Position numbers and translations under genes: made by a program
Shown: piece by piece, positions 43,258 through 50,971 of the stretch
How the letters are laid out: each line of letters opens with the position of its first letter
How positions within the stretch are numbered: the first letter of the stretch is position 1
The notes under the pieces: model-generated
What the model saw: the letters and a program-made list of their open reading frames with translations, nothing else
Told to the model about the DNA's origin: nothing
Database searches by the model: none
From: Streptomyces atratus
GTDB taxonomy: Bacteria; Actinomycetota; Actinomycetes; Streptomycetales; Streptomycetaceae
Length of the DNA: 64,000 nt
Reading direction: 5' to 3'
Assembly (NCBI RefSeq): GCF_014648655.1
Contig: NZ_BMRN01000010.1
Coordinates: 62,001 to 126,000 of the forward strand

Positions 43258-43330
43258 CTCCTGAGGGCCGCCACCTTGTCACCGAAGGCGTCCCTCTCCG
43301 TGATCGAGGAAGCGGCAGAGGAGAACCGAA
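43258..43330 (+). pseudogene. 3' tail of a second Scr1-like XRE gene
   Basis: The DNA matches the last 75 bases of the intact XRE gene before its DUF397 partner (compare 30562-30637): CTCCTGAGGGCCGCC and GATCGAGGAAGCGGCAGAGG are identical. Everything 5' of this is missing. Confidence 0.75.
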
Positions 43331-43744
43331 ATGGTGTGCAGCCGGATCGACTTGAGCACCGCGACCTGGCGCAGGAGCAGCTACAGCAATTCCTCCGGCG
43401 GCGGCGACTGCCTCGAAGTCGCCGACGGTCACACCGGCATCGTCCCCGTCCGCGACTCCAAGCGCCCCGAAGGACCGGCCCTCGCCATCGCCGCGTCCGC
43501 CTGGACCCCGTTCGTCGAGTCCGTCAAGCCATCCCGACCCGCCGCAACGTCGTCAAGAACCCTCCGGGCAGCCCTGGTTCGTGGGCATAGGCGGGACGTG
43601 AGCCGAACGTCAGCGGTGAGCCGAAGCGTGGGAACGCCGCTCAGACCCCGCCACGAAGCCGAATCCAGCAGATTGATCACAACCCGATGCGTGCCGTGGG
43701 TTGCGGACAGTGGTGTTGCGCGCCGGGTGGGACGGCCGGGCTGA
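43331..43744 (+). CDS. DUF397 copy 3 with run-on C-terminus
   Basis: The first 65 residues are a good DUF397 domain (DLSTATWRRSSYSNSSGGGD, ADGHTGIVPVRDSKRP and WTPFVESVKPS). The normal stop seen in copy 1 (AAGACGGCCTGA) is lost here, so the frame runs another 70 codons through arginine-rich sequence without similarity to the family. With its XRE partner reduced to a tail, the gene is probably a relic, though the domain itself could still fold. Confidence 0.7.
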   Translation: MVCSRIDLSTATWRRSSYSNSSGGGDCLEVADGHTGIVPVRDSKRPEGPALAIAASAWTPFVESVKPSRPAATSSRTLRAALVRGHRRDVSRTSAVSRSVGTPLRPRHEAESSRLITTRCVPWVADSGVARRVGRPG

Positions 43745-43844
43745 CCATCGGGTCAACGGCCAGGACTGTCTCACCCGGCGCTCCAGGAGTCCGGCGCGCC
43801 GCCCCGGGGCTACCGGGTCGGCTTGTTCCGAGGAAAGGAGATCG

Positions 43845-44645
43845 TCACTTGACGTCGACGTAGTCGCCGGCCGCGGTCGCGCCGCCGGTCGTGTTCGTCT
43901 CACCGAAGGTCCATCGCCAGTAGCCGTCGGCGGAGGCGGTGACCGTGGTCTTCAGGGCGCCGGTCGAGCTCGCCTTCACGATCTTGACCGTGTTGTACGT
44001 GCTGGTACCGGCTTTGCGGAACTGGAGCTTGGCCGCCTTGCCACCGAAGCCGGTGTAACTGTGCTTCACCCAGTCCGCGCGGGTGATCTTGCCGGTGACG
44101 GTGAGCTTGCCGCCCTTGGCGACGGGCTCGGGCGAGGCGTCGACGGTGACCTTCGCCGCACGCTTGACCCGCACGGTGGGCGAGAGAGGCAGATACTCCT
44201 CGCTCTTGAGCCCGCCCTTCGCGTTCCAGATGCGTACCCAGACGGCGCTCTTCCAGGTCGTGGCGTCGTTGTTCGAGTCGAGGGTGTATCGCGGGTCGAT
44301 GTGCAGCTCGCCCTCGCAGTCGGCGGCCACGGAGCCGTCCTCACAGGCGGTGAGCACCGTGTAGATGGCCCCGCGCTCCGAGGCCTTGGCGGGGGTGGTG
44401 TCGTGGTACAGCAACAGGGAGGTGTTCACGTCGGACTGCTTGAGGCCGGACGGCCACGACACGCGGTACGTGAATGTGGGGGAGACCTCTGCGGACGTAC
44501 CCACGATGATGGACTTGCCCTTGTTCAGGACCAGGTTCGACACCTTGACGCCGGTGTCCGCCGCCTGCGCGGACGGCGCGGTGAATGCCCCCAGGGCGAG
44601 CGTTCCCGCGACCACGACCGCGAAGCCGGATCTGCCTGCGCGCAT
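43845..44645 (-). CDS. Secreted protein of unknown function, beta-sandwich-like
   Basis: The 266-residue protein has a clear signal peptide (FAVVVAGTLALGAFTAPSAQ, cleavage near AQAAD) and a mature part of alternating strands including two cysteines (LTACEDGSVAADCEGE), with Ig-like features at the end (GKITRADWVKHSYTGFGGKA ... GYWRWTFGET). ATG 44645 has GAGG seven bases ahead. It resembles Streptomyces exported proteins annotated as calcium-binding or hypothetical; no catalytic motif is seen. Confidence 0.75.
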   Translation of the reverse strand: MRAGRSGFAVVVAGTLALGAFTAPSAQAADTGVKVSNLVLNKGKSIIVGTSAEVSPTFTYRVSWPSGLKQSDVNTSLLLYHDTTPAKASERGAIYTVLTACEDGSVAADCEGELHIDPRYTLDSNNDATTWKSAVWVRIWNAKGGLKSEEYLPLSPTVRVKRAAKVTVDASPEPVAKGGKLTVTGKITRADWVKHSYTGFGGKAAKLQFRKAGTSTYNTVKIVKASSTGALKTTVTASADGYWRWTFGETNTTGGATAAGDYVDVK

Positions 44646-44905
44646 GCGCAACCTCTTGTTGGTGAGGGACTGGTATGAGTCCGGTAAGGGAAGAATGGAT
44701 CGCCGCAGGCTAACAGCCCCCGAACGGGGTCCGGTTCGAGGGTGCCGGGCTCGAACCACCGGCCCGACAGCCTCGTGACGGGCGAAGCCGAGACGGATGA
44801 CCTTCTCGGGATCAAACCCCTGCAGGGCGCCAATCGCCACGGCCCGGCGGCCCGGCAGGAACGAGGCCCTCCTCGGGCCGCAACAAGCCGACGGGGAACC
44901 GGAAA
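44646..44905. other. Intergenic stretch with no recognisable gene
   Basis: Upstream region of the secreted-protein gene. Frames here are short and carry no family signature. Confidence 0.5.
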
Positions 44906-44932
44906 GGGCGCGCCCGGTATCCGGGCGCGCCC
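44906..44932 (-). terminator. Perfect 12-bp stem-loop after the small charged-protein gene
   Basis: GGGCGCGCCCGG, loop TAT, exact complement, 33 bp beyond the stop of the minus-strand gene at 44966. Confidence 0.8.
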
Positions 44933-44965
44933 TCAAGCAGGCAACGCGCAGTGTCGCGAATCGCG

Positions 44966-45181
44966 TCAGCGGTCGAAGCGCTCGCGGGTGTCGTCCGCAG
45001 CGTCCCGGACCCTGTCACGGCCCTGCTGGGCCTTGTTACGGCCCTGCTGCGACGTCTTCGGGGCCCGCCCGGACGCGCCCTGCGTCGGGGCGCGGCCCGC
45101 GTCCTTGCCCTCGTTCTGCTTGCGCTTCGCCTGGTCGGCGAGCTCCTGCGCCTTGTCCTTGAACTGGTCTGCGATACCCAT
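44966..45181 (-). CDS. Small highly charged CsbD-like stress protein
   Basis: The 71-residue hydrophilic protein (MGIADQFKDKAQELADQAKR ... RNKAQQGRDRVRDAADDTRE) is rich in Lys, Gln, Arg and Asp and is predicted to be helical or disordered, like CsbD/YjbJ general-stress proteins. ATG 45181 is preceded by AGGAG at nine bases. A strong stem-loop follows the gene. Confidence 0.75.
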   Translation of the reverse strand: MGIADQFKDKAQELADQAKRKQNEGKDAGRAPTQGASGRAPKTSQQGRNKAQQGRDRVRDAADDTRERFDR

Positions 45182-45266
45182 GCCGTTCACTCCTAGTGGG
45201 TGCGTGGGGGACGGCCTGTAACGGCCTCGACCAGAGTTACATGCCCCGACATTCATCGCATTTCGA

Positions 45267-46160
45267 TCACTTACTCTGTGTACGCACCGCCCGCGCATCC
45301 TGGTCCGCCGCGCCCCCCGCGCCTACGAGTCCCTTGCTCACGCCCTCCAGCCGCGCTCCGAACCGCCGCATCTCGCGCTGTCCGACGACACCGATCACCG
45401 CGGGAAGGCAGCCCCGCACGGACTGCATCCCGCGCAGCCACCACTGCGCGTACACATGCGCCGACCGCCGCTCGATACCGGCCACGATCCGGTCGACCGC
45501 CGGGCCCAGCGGATATGTCCGGTTCGACGGCCAGGGCAGCCGCTGCCGCAGTTCCCGCATCACGTCGTCCTGGTCGGCGCCCCGCACCATGTCCGTGTCG
45601 GTCCAGGACAGATAGCCGACCCCGACCTTCACCCCGCGGTGGCCGACCTCGGCCCGCAGGCTGTGCGCGAACGCCTCCACGCCCGACTTGGACGCGCAGT
45701 ACGCGGTCATCATCGGCGCCGGGGTGATCGCCGCGAGCGAGGCGATCTGCAGGAAGTATCCGCGACTCTCCATGAGCACCGGCAGGAAGGCCCGCCCCGT
45801 CACCGCGCCGCCGATCAGATTGACCTCGATGACCCGGCGCCATGCCTCCGGGTCCGAGTCGACGAACGGACCGCCCGACGCGACTCCGGCGTTGGCGACG
45901 ACGACGTCGACCTTCCCGAACCGCTCCTTGACCTGCTCGGCGACGCGCGCCATCGCCTCGTGGTCGGTGACGTCCGCGAACCAGTGGTCGCTCTCCGAGT
46001 ACAGCCGCTCGGAGACCTTCTTCAGCTCGTCCGGTTCCAGGCCGACCAGCGCGAGCTTGGCTCCGCGCGCCGAGAGCTTGCGCGCCAGCAGTTCGCCCAC
46101 GCCACGCGCCGCGCCCGTGACGACGACGACCTGTCCTTCGAGACTCCGCCTGTCGCTCAT
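45267..46160 (-). CDS. SDR-family oxidoreductase (last gene of monooxygenase operon)
   Basis: The 297-residue classical SDR has TGAARGVGELLARKL, ANAGVASGG, catalytic Ser in LQIASLAAI and YCASKSGVEAF. The C-terminal 60 residues (YAQWWLRGMQSVRGCLPAVI) form an extra amphipathic extension seen in SDRs that act on lipids or steroids. ATG 46160 overlaps the hydrolase stop (ATGA). With the monooxygenase and hydrolase it suggests stepwise oxidation of a hydrophobic substrate. Confidence 0.9.
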   Translation of the reverse strand: MSDRRSLEGQVVVVTGAARGVGELLARKLSARGAKLALVGLEPDELKKVSERLYSESDHWFADVTDHEAMARVAEQVKERFGKVDVVVANAGVASGGPFVDSDPEAWRRVIEVNLIGGAVTGRAFLPVLMESRGYFLQIASLAAITPAPMMTAYCASKSGVEAFAHSLRAEVGHRGVKVGVGYLSWTDTDMVRGADQDDVMRELRQRLPWPSNRTYPLGPAVDRIVAGIERRSAHVYAQWWLRGMQSVRGCLPAVIGVVGQREMRRFGARLEGVSKGLVGAGGAADQDARAVRTQSK

Positions 46161-47107
46161 GCGACATCCTCCTTCTCGGCCGTACCGTCCACACCGTCCG
46201 CGCCGCCCGCCGGGACGTACGCGGTGACGAGCTCCCGGATCTTCGCGGTGACCGCCTCCGGCGCCTCCACCGGTGTCATGTGGCCCATGCCCGCCAGCTC
46301 GGTGAGCCCCAGGCAGTCGGGCAGCGCCGCCGCGATGGCACGGGCGTGCACGAGCGGCGTCAGCCGGTCCTCCGTACCCGCGATCACCGCCGTGGGCACC
46401 CGCAACTCCCGTACCCCCGCTTCGAGATCGAGCTCGGCGAGGACATGCCCCCAGGCAATCCTGGCCGCCCGCGGGCAGGCGTGCACGATCCTGGCGCAGA
46501 TCTCGACCCGTTCGGGTGCCGAACCCGCTCCCATCGTGCCGTACTTGAGTATCCGCCTGGAGACCGGTGTGACGGGCCCGAGCGGGGCACGCGCCCCGAG
46601 AATCGCGCGGGTCATCCGGGTACGGACGGCCCCGGCCCGCAACGGCACCACCAACGACTCGGCGGTCAGCCGCGAACTGCCGGTGCTGCACAGCAGTACG
46701 GCGGCCGCGTGCTCACGCAGCCCGGCCCGCCGCGAGGCGGCCATCATCGTCATCCCGCCCATGGAGTGCCCGGCGAGCACGGCCCGCTCACCCGGTTCGA
46801 GGGCGGTGGCCAGTACCGCTTCGAGGTCGTCGGCGAGGGCGTCCGTGCTGTACCCGTCGCGGTGGGCCGCGGGCGAACGGCCGTGGCCCCGCTGGTCGTA
46901 GACGACGACCCGGTGGTCCACCGCGAGGTCCCGGATCTGCGCGGCCCAGAAATGGGTGTTGCAGGTCCAGCCGTGCGACAGAACCACCGCGGGGGCGCGG
47001 TCCTGCCCGTGCACCTCGACATGGATCCGGGCGCCGTCGGCAGAGATCGCGGTCAGTTCGCGCGCGGGGACCGGCGGGGCGTCGTCGCGCCGCAGCAGCC
47101 GGCTCAT
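46157..47107 (-). CDS. Alpha/beta-fold hydrolase
   Basis: The 316-residue protein shows the oxyanion HG in VVLSHGWTCNTHFW, nucleophile GHSMGGMTM, the acid in AGTEDRLTP and the His in GMGHMTPVEAP. No signal peptide is present. It resembles esterases or lactonases and is sandwiched between a Baeyer-Villiger-type monooxygenase and an SDR, so hydrolysis of the ester made by the former is a reasonable inference. ATG 47107 overlaps the monooxygenase stop. Confidence 0.9.
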   Translation of the reverse strand: MSRLLRRDDAPPVPARELTAISADGARIHVEVHGQDRAPAVVLSHGWTCNTHFWAAQIRDLAVDHRVVVYDQRGHGRSPAAHRDGYSTDALADDLEAVLATALEPGERAVLAGHSMGGMTMMAASRRAGLREHAAAVLLCSTGSSRLTAESLVVPLRAGAVRTRMTRAILGARAPLGPVTPVSRRILKYGTMGAGSAPERVEICARIVHACPRAARIAWGHVLAELDLEAGVRELRVPTAVIAGTEDRLTPLVHARAIAAALPDCLGLTELAGMGHMTPVEAPEAVTAKIRELVTAYVPAGGADGVDGTAEKEDVA

Positions 47108-48627
47108 CCCACGATCTCCTCGACGACGGACCGCTCGGGGGCAGCGGCCTGCTTCGGTACCCGGACGACCTCGTACTCCGCGAGATCGACCGACCGCGTC
47201 ACCTTGCGGAGTTCCGAAGTGGTGCCCGGCCAGACCGTCGTGTTGCGACCGCTCGCGTCCAGGTACCAGCTGGTGCAGCCACCGGTGTTCCACACGGTGC
47301 GCTTCATCCGCTCCTGCACCCGGCGGTTCCAGGCCCCGACCGCCGAGGGCCGCGCGTCGAGTGCGACACGGCCGCCCAGCACGTTCAGCCGGCGCAGATA
47401 GTCGGCCATGTAGTTCAGCTGGGACTCGATCACGAGGATCATCGAGGAGTTCCCGAGCCCCGTGTTGGGGCCGATGATCGTCATCCAGTTGGGGAAGCCG
47501 GTCACGCTCGCACCGCGCAGCGCCTGCATGCCGTCCTTCCAGGATTCCGCGAGCGTGATGCCTTCCGCGCCCACCACCCGGTCGGCGATCGGCATGTCGG
47601 TCACATGGAAGCCGGTGCCGAAGATGATCGCGTCGACCTCGGCCTCGGTACCGTCGGAGGCGACGACCGTGGAGCCGCGGACCTCGGCCAGGCCGGAGGC
47701 GACCACCTCCACATTGGGCTGGGCGAGCGCCGGGTAGTAGGCGCTGGAGAGCAGGATGCGCTTGCAGCCGATGCGGTACGAGGGGGTCAGCTTGGCCCGC
47801 AGCGCCGGGTCCTTGATGGACCGCGCCATGTTGGACTTGGCTATCGTCTCGACCAGGCCCAGCTCGTTCGGGTGCTTGGTGAAGGCGCTGACCTGCAACT
47901 CCCTTATGCCCCAGAGCAGTCCGCGGCGCGCGGTACCGGTGAGGGGGAGCGTGCGGTGCAGCCAGCGCTCGGCGCCGCTGATCCTGCGGTCCATGCGCGG
48001 CATGACCCACGGCGGGGTGCGCTGGAAGAGCGTCAGCTCGGCGGCCTTCGGCTGGATCGAGGGCACGATCTGGATGGCGGAGGCTCCGGTGCCGATCACC
48101 GCGACGCGCTTGCCGGTCAGGTCGTAGTCGTGGTCCCAGCGGGCCGAGTGGAAGACCTTGCCGGGGAAGCCGTCGAGCCCGGGTATGTCCGGCATCTTCG
48201 GGTCGGAGAGCGGGCCGGTCGCGGAGACGACGACATCGGCGGTGAACGTGGCCCCGCCCGCGGTCTCGATGACCCAGTGGAGCTCGTCGCGCTCCCAACG
48301 CATCATCATCACTTCATGGCCCAGCCTGATGTGCGGGCGCAGCCCGAAGGTGTCCGCGACATGCTCCAGGTAGGCACGGATGTGCTCCTGGCCTGAAAAG
48401 GTGCGCGGCCACTCGGGGTTGGGGGCGAACGAGAACGAGTAGAGGTGGGACGGTACGTCGCAGGCGCAGCCCGGATAGGTGTTGTCACGCCAGGTGCCGC
48501 CGACCGAGTCGGCCCGTTCCAGGACGACGAAGTCCGTGATGCCTTCGCGGCGCAGCCGGACCGCGGCCCCGAGGCCCCCGAATCCGGATCCGATCACCGC
48601 CACTCGTACGTGCTCGTGCTGGGCCAT
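47104..48627 (-). CDS. Flavin-dependent (Baeyer-Villiger type) monooxygenase
   Basis: The 507-residue protein has an N-terminal FAD Rossmann motif (VAVIGSGFGGLGAAVRL), the BVMO fingerprint FPGKVFHSARWDHD, an NADPH Rossmann motif (VAVIGTGASAIQIVPS) and the C-terminal NTGGCTSWYLDASGRNTTVW typical of this family. Such enzymes insert oxygen next to ketones with NADPH and FAD. First gene of a three-gene coupled operon, divergent from a MerR regulator; a palindrome lies 33 bp upstream. Confidence 0.93.
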   Translation of the reverse strand: MAQHEHVRVAVIGSGFGGLGAAVRLRREGITDFVVLERADSVGGTWRDNTYPGCACDVPSHLYSFSFAPNPEWPRTFSGQEHIRAYLEHVADTFGLRPHIRLGHEVMMMRWERDELHWVIETAGGATFTADVVVSATGPLSDPKMPDIPGLDGFPGKVFHSARWDHDYDLTGKRVAVIGTGASAIQIVPSIQPKAAELTLFQRTPPWVMPRMDRRISGAERWLHRTLPLTGTARRGLLWGIRELQVSAFTKHPNELGLVETIAKSNMARSIKDPALRAKLTPSYRIGCKRILLSSAYYPALAQPNVEVVASGLAEVRGSTVVASDGTEAEVDAIIFGTGFHVTDMPIADRVVGAEGITLAESWKDGMQALRGASVTGFPNWMTIIGPNTGLGNSSMILVIESQLNYMADYLRRLNVLGGRVALDARPSAVGAWNRRVQERMKRTVWNTGGCTSWYLDASGRNTTVWPGTTSELRKVTRSVDLAEYEVVRVPKQAAAPERSVVEEIVG

Positions 48628-48659
48628 GCTGCCGCCTCCCGCGGTACGTCACACGACTC

Positions 48660-48677
48660 TGCCAGCAATCACTGGCA
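48660..48677. promoter_or_regulatory. Palindromic operator candidate in the monooxygenase/MerR gap
   Basis: TGCCAG-CAATCA-CTGGCA, a perfect 6-bp inverted repeat in the 135-bp divergent region, closer to the monooxygenase start. Confidence 0.6.
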
Positions 48678-48762
48678 TTGTTGGGAGAGTAGAGCAGCTC
48701 CGTACCGATGGGTAGGGGTGCGACGAGGGGAAGTTACCGGCGGTAGAACATAGGGTGCGGGT

Positions 48763-49446
48763 GTGGCTGAGGGACGCGAGCACCGTGAATACCGGATGGA
48801 GGAGCTGGCCAAGGAGGCCGGCATCCCCGTGCGGACCGTGCGCTTCTACCGGGAGCGCGGCCTGATCTCACCACCCCGCCGCGAGGGGCGCATCGCCTGG
48901 TACGACGACCACCACCTGGCCCGGCTGCGCACCATCGCGGGCCTGCTGGAGCGCGGCCACACCCTCACCGGCATCGCCGATCTCGCCCGCACCTTCGAGA
49001 GCGGCCGCGATGTCGCCGAGGTGCTGGGCCTGGGCGAACCGACCGAGGAAACCCCGGTCCGCCTCACCCCCGAACGGCTCGCGGACTACTTCGAGGGCGA
49101 GGTCACCCCCGAGAATCTGGCCGCCGCCCTCGACCTGGGATATCTGGCCACCGACGGCGACGAGATCGTCCACATGAGCCGACGCCTCCTGGAGGTGTCG
49201 GCCGAGCTGGTACGGGAAGGGGTGCCGCTCGCCACGGTGCTCTCGGCCGCCCGCCGGGTCCGCGAGCACGCGGACGCGCTCGCCGAACTCTTCGTGAGCG
49301 CCCTCGAAGCCCACAGCGATGAAAGGGAACCGCCCCAACTGCGCCCGCTGGCCCGCGCGGTGGTGGACGCCGAGCTCTCCATGGCCCTGGACCGCCGTCT
49401 GCGACACGAGAACACCGACCGCCCACCGCGGGGACCCGCCTCCTGA
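48763..49446 (+). CDS. MerR-family transcriptional regulator
   Basis: The 227-residue protein begins with a MerR winged helix (YRMEELAKEAGIPVRTVRFY, then RERGLISPPRREGRIAWYDD and HLARLRTIAGLLERGHTL) followed by a long helical effector region. No metal-binding cysteines are visible, so it belongs to the organic-ligand type. The GTG start at 48763 has no good ribosome site and may be leaderless. It faces away from the monooxygenase operon, which it probably regulates. Its last eight codons lie in an 86-bp tandem duplication. Confidence 0.88.
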   Translation: MAEGREHREYRMEELAKEAGIPVRTVRFYRERGLISPPRREGRIAWYDDHHLARLRTIAGLLERGHTLTGIADLARTFESGRDVAEVLGLGEPTEETPVRLTPERLADYFEGEVTPENLAAALDLGYLATDGDEIVHMSRRLLEVSAELVREGVPLATVLSAARRVREHADALAELFVSALEAHSDEREPPQLRPLARAVVDAELSMALDRRLRHENTDRPPRGPAS

Positions 49447-49592
49447 CGGGGGACGAGCCAAGGGCCCCACCGCACACGCCTGGCGGAGGGACCCTGATCA
49501 GCGCCCGCCCACCGCGGGGACCCGCCTCCTGACGGGGGACGAGCCGAGGGCCCCACCGCACACGCCTGGCGGAGGGACCCTGATCAGCACAC
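49421..49592. repeat. Two tandem copies of an 86-bp unit
   Basis: The unit starting GCCCACCGCGGGGACCCGCC at 49421 recurs at 49507 with a single mismatch (AAGGG versus GAGGG) over about 80 bp. The first copy covers the last codons and stop of the MerR gene. Confidence 0.9.
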
Positions 49593-49604
49593 CCCCCGCA
49601 TGCC

Positions 49605-50420
49605 CTACAGGTCGAAGACCACCGTGACCGGCGCATGATCGCTCCACCGCTCGCCGTGCGTCGCGGCCCGCTCGACCCAGCCCTTCACCGCGCGCCCGGC
49701 CAGCCCCGGCGTCGCCACCTGGTAGTCGATCCGCCAGCCCGTGTCGTTGTCGAAGGCCCGCCCGCGGTAGGACCACCACGAGTACGGCCCCTCCTCCTCC
49801 GGGTGCAGCGCCCGTATGACATCGACGTACTCGGCCTCGCCGAAGACCCGGGTCAGCCACTCCCGCTCCTCGGGGAGGAAGCCGGAGTTCTTCTTGTTGC
49901 CCTTCCAGTTCTTCAGATCGGCCTCCTGGTGGGCGATGTTCCAGTCACCGCACACCACGACCTCACGACCGCCGGCCGCCGCCCGCTTCCTGAGGCCCTT
50001 CAAGTAGGGGAGAAACGCGGCCATGAACCGTTCCTTCTCGTCCTGCTTCTCCGTGCCGACCTCACCTGAGGGCAGATACAGGCTCGCGACCGTGACACCG
50101 GGCAGGTCGACCTCGATGTAGCGGCCGCTCGCGTCGAACTCCTCGCTCCCGGCGATCCCGAAGCCGCCGAACCCGATCTGCACGCGCTCGGGCGCCCGCC
50201 TCGCGTAGAGGGAGACACCGGCCCGCCCCTTGGCAGCGGCCGGTGCGTGCACGACGTGCCAGCCCTCGGGGTCGCGCACCTTGTCGGGCAGTTGCTGCGG
50301 CTCGGCCCGCACCTCCTGCAGGCAGATCACATCGGCTTCGGTCCGGGCCAGCCACTCGACGAAGCCCTTCTTGGCGGCGGCGCGGAGCCCATTTACATTG
50401 ACGGTGGTCACAGTGAGCAT
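49605..50420 (-). CDS. xthA: Exodeoxyribonuclease III
   Basis: The 271-residue protein is a complete ExoIII/AP-endonuclease: TTVNVNGLRAA at the N-terminus, the metal-binding Glu in ICLQEVRAE, SLYLPSGEV, catalytic GDWNIAHQEADL, YSWWSYRGRAFDNDTGWRID and the terminal WSDHAPVTV with the active-site His. It removes abasic-site blocks and 3'-damage in base-excision repair. It is divergent from the GNAT gene across 50 bp. Confidence 0.95.
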   Translation of the reverse strand: MLTVTTVNVNGLRAAAKKGFVEWLARTEADVICLQEVRAEPQQLPDKVRDPEGWHVVHAPAAAKGRAGVSLYARRAPERVQIGFGGFGIAGSEEFDASGRYIEVDLPGVTVASLYLPSGEVGTEKQDEKERFMAAFLPYLKGLRKRAAAGGREVVVCGDWNIAHQEADLKNWKGNKKNSGFLPEEREWLTRVFGEAEYVDVIRALHPEEEGPYSWWSYRGRAFDNDTGWRIDYQVATPGLAGRAVKGWVERAATHGERWSDHAPVTVVFDL

Positions 50421-50470
50421 TACGGCACGATACCGACATCCAGTGGACGCATATCTGTACCATTGCTCGC

Positions 50471-50950
50471 ATGAATATCCATCCTCGGTCCTTCGATCAC
50501 GCCGATGCCGTCAAACTCAACGACCAGGTGCAGCTCGAGTACGCCGAGCGATACGGCGACGAGGGCGACGTCACACCGCTCGACGCGTCGATGTTCGAGC
50601 CGCCGAACGGTCTGTATCTCCTCGCCTACGACGCGCAGGACCGCCCGGTCGCCACCGGCGGCTGGCGCTCCCAGGAACAGAACGACGAGGGCTACTCCGA
50701 CGGCGACGCCGAGATCAAGCGGATGTTCGTGATACCCGAGGGCCGCGGCAACGGGCTGGCGCGCCGCATCCTGGCCGCCCTGGAGGCCGACGCGCGGGCG
50801 GCGGGCCGTGGTCGCATGGTGCTGGAGACCGGGGACAAGCAGCCCGAGGCGATCGCGCTGTACACGTCCAGCGGTTACACCCCATGCGAGAAATTCGGCC
50901 ACTACCGCACGTACGAGAACAGCATCTGCCTCGCGAAACCGCTGCGGTAG
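50471..50950 (+). CDS. GNAT-family N-acetyltransferase
   Basis: The 159-residue protein has the acetyl-CoA-binding motif A (AEIKRMFVIPEGRGNGLARR) and motif B (LETGDKQPEAIALYTSSGYT, then CEKFGHYRTYENS). It resembles single-domain GNATs acting on small amines or amino acids. The ATG at 50471 has no clear Shine-Dalgarno sequence; the gene may be leaderless. Substrate unknown. Confidence 0.9.
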   Translation: MNIHPRSFDHADAVKLNDQVQLEYAERYGDEGDVTPLDASMFEPPNGLYLLAYDAQDRPVATGGWRSQEQNDEGYSDGDAEIKRMFVIPEGRGNGLARRILAALEADARAAGRGRMVLETGDKQPEAIALYTSSGYTPCEKFGHYRTYENSICLAKPLR

Positions 50951-50971
50951 CAGGTCTCACCGCCCCGGGCC

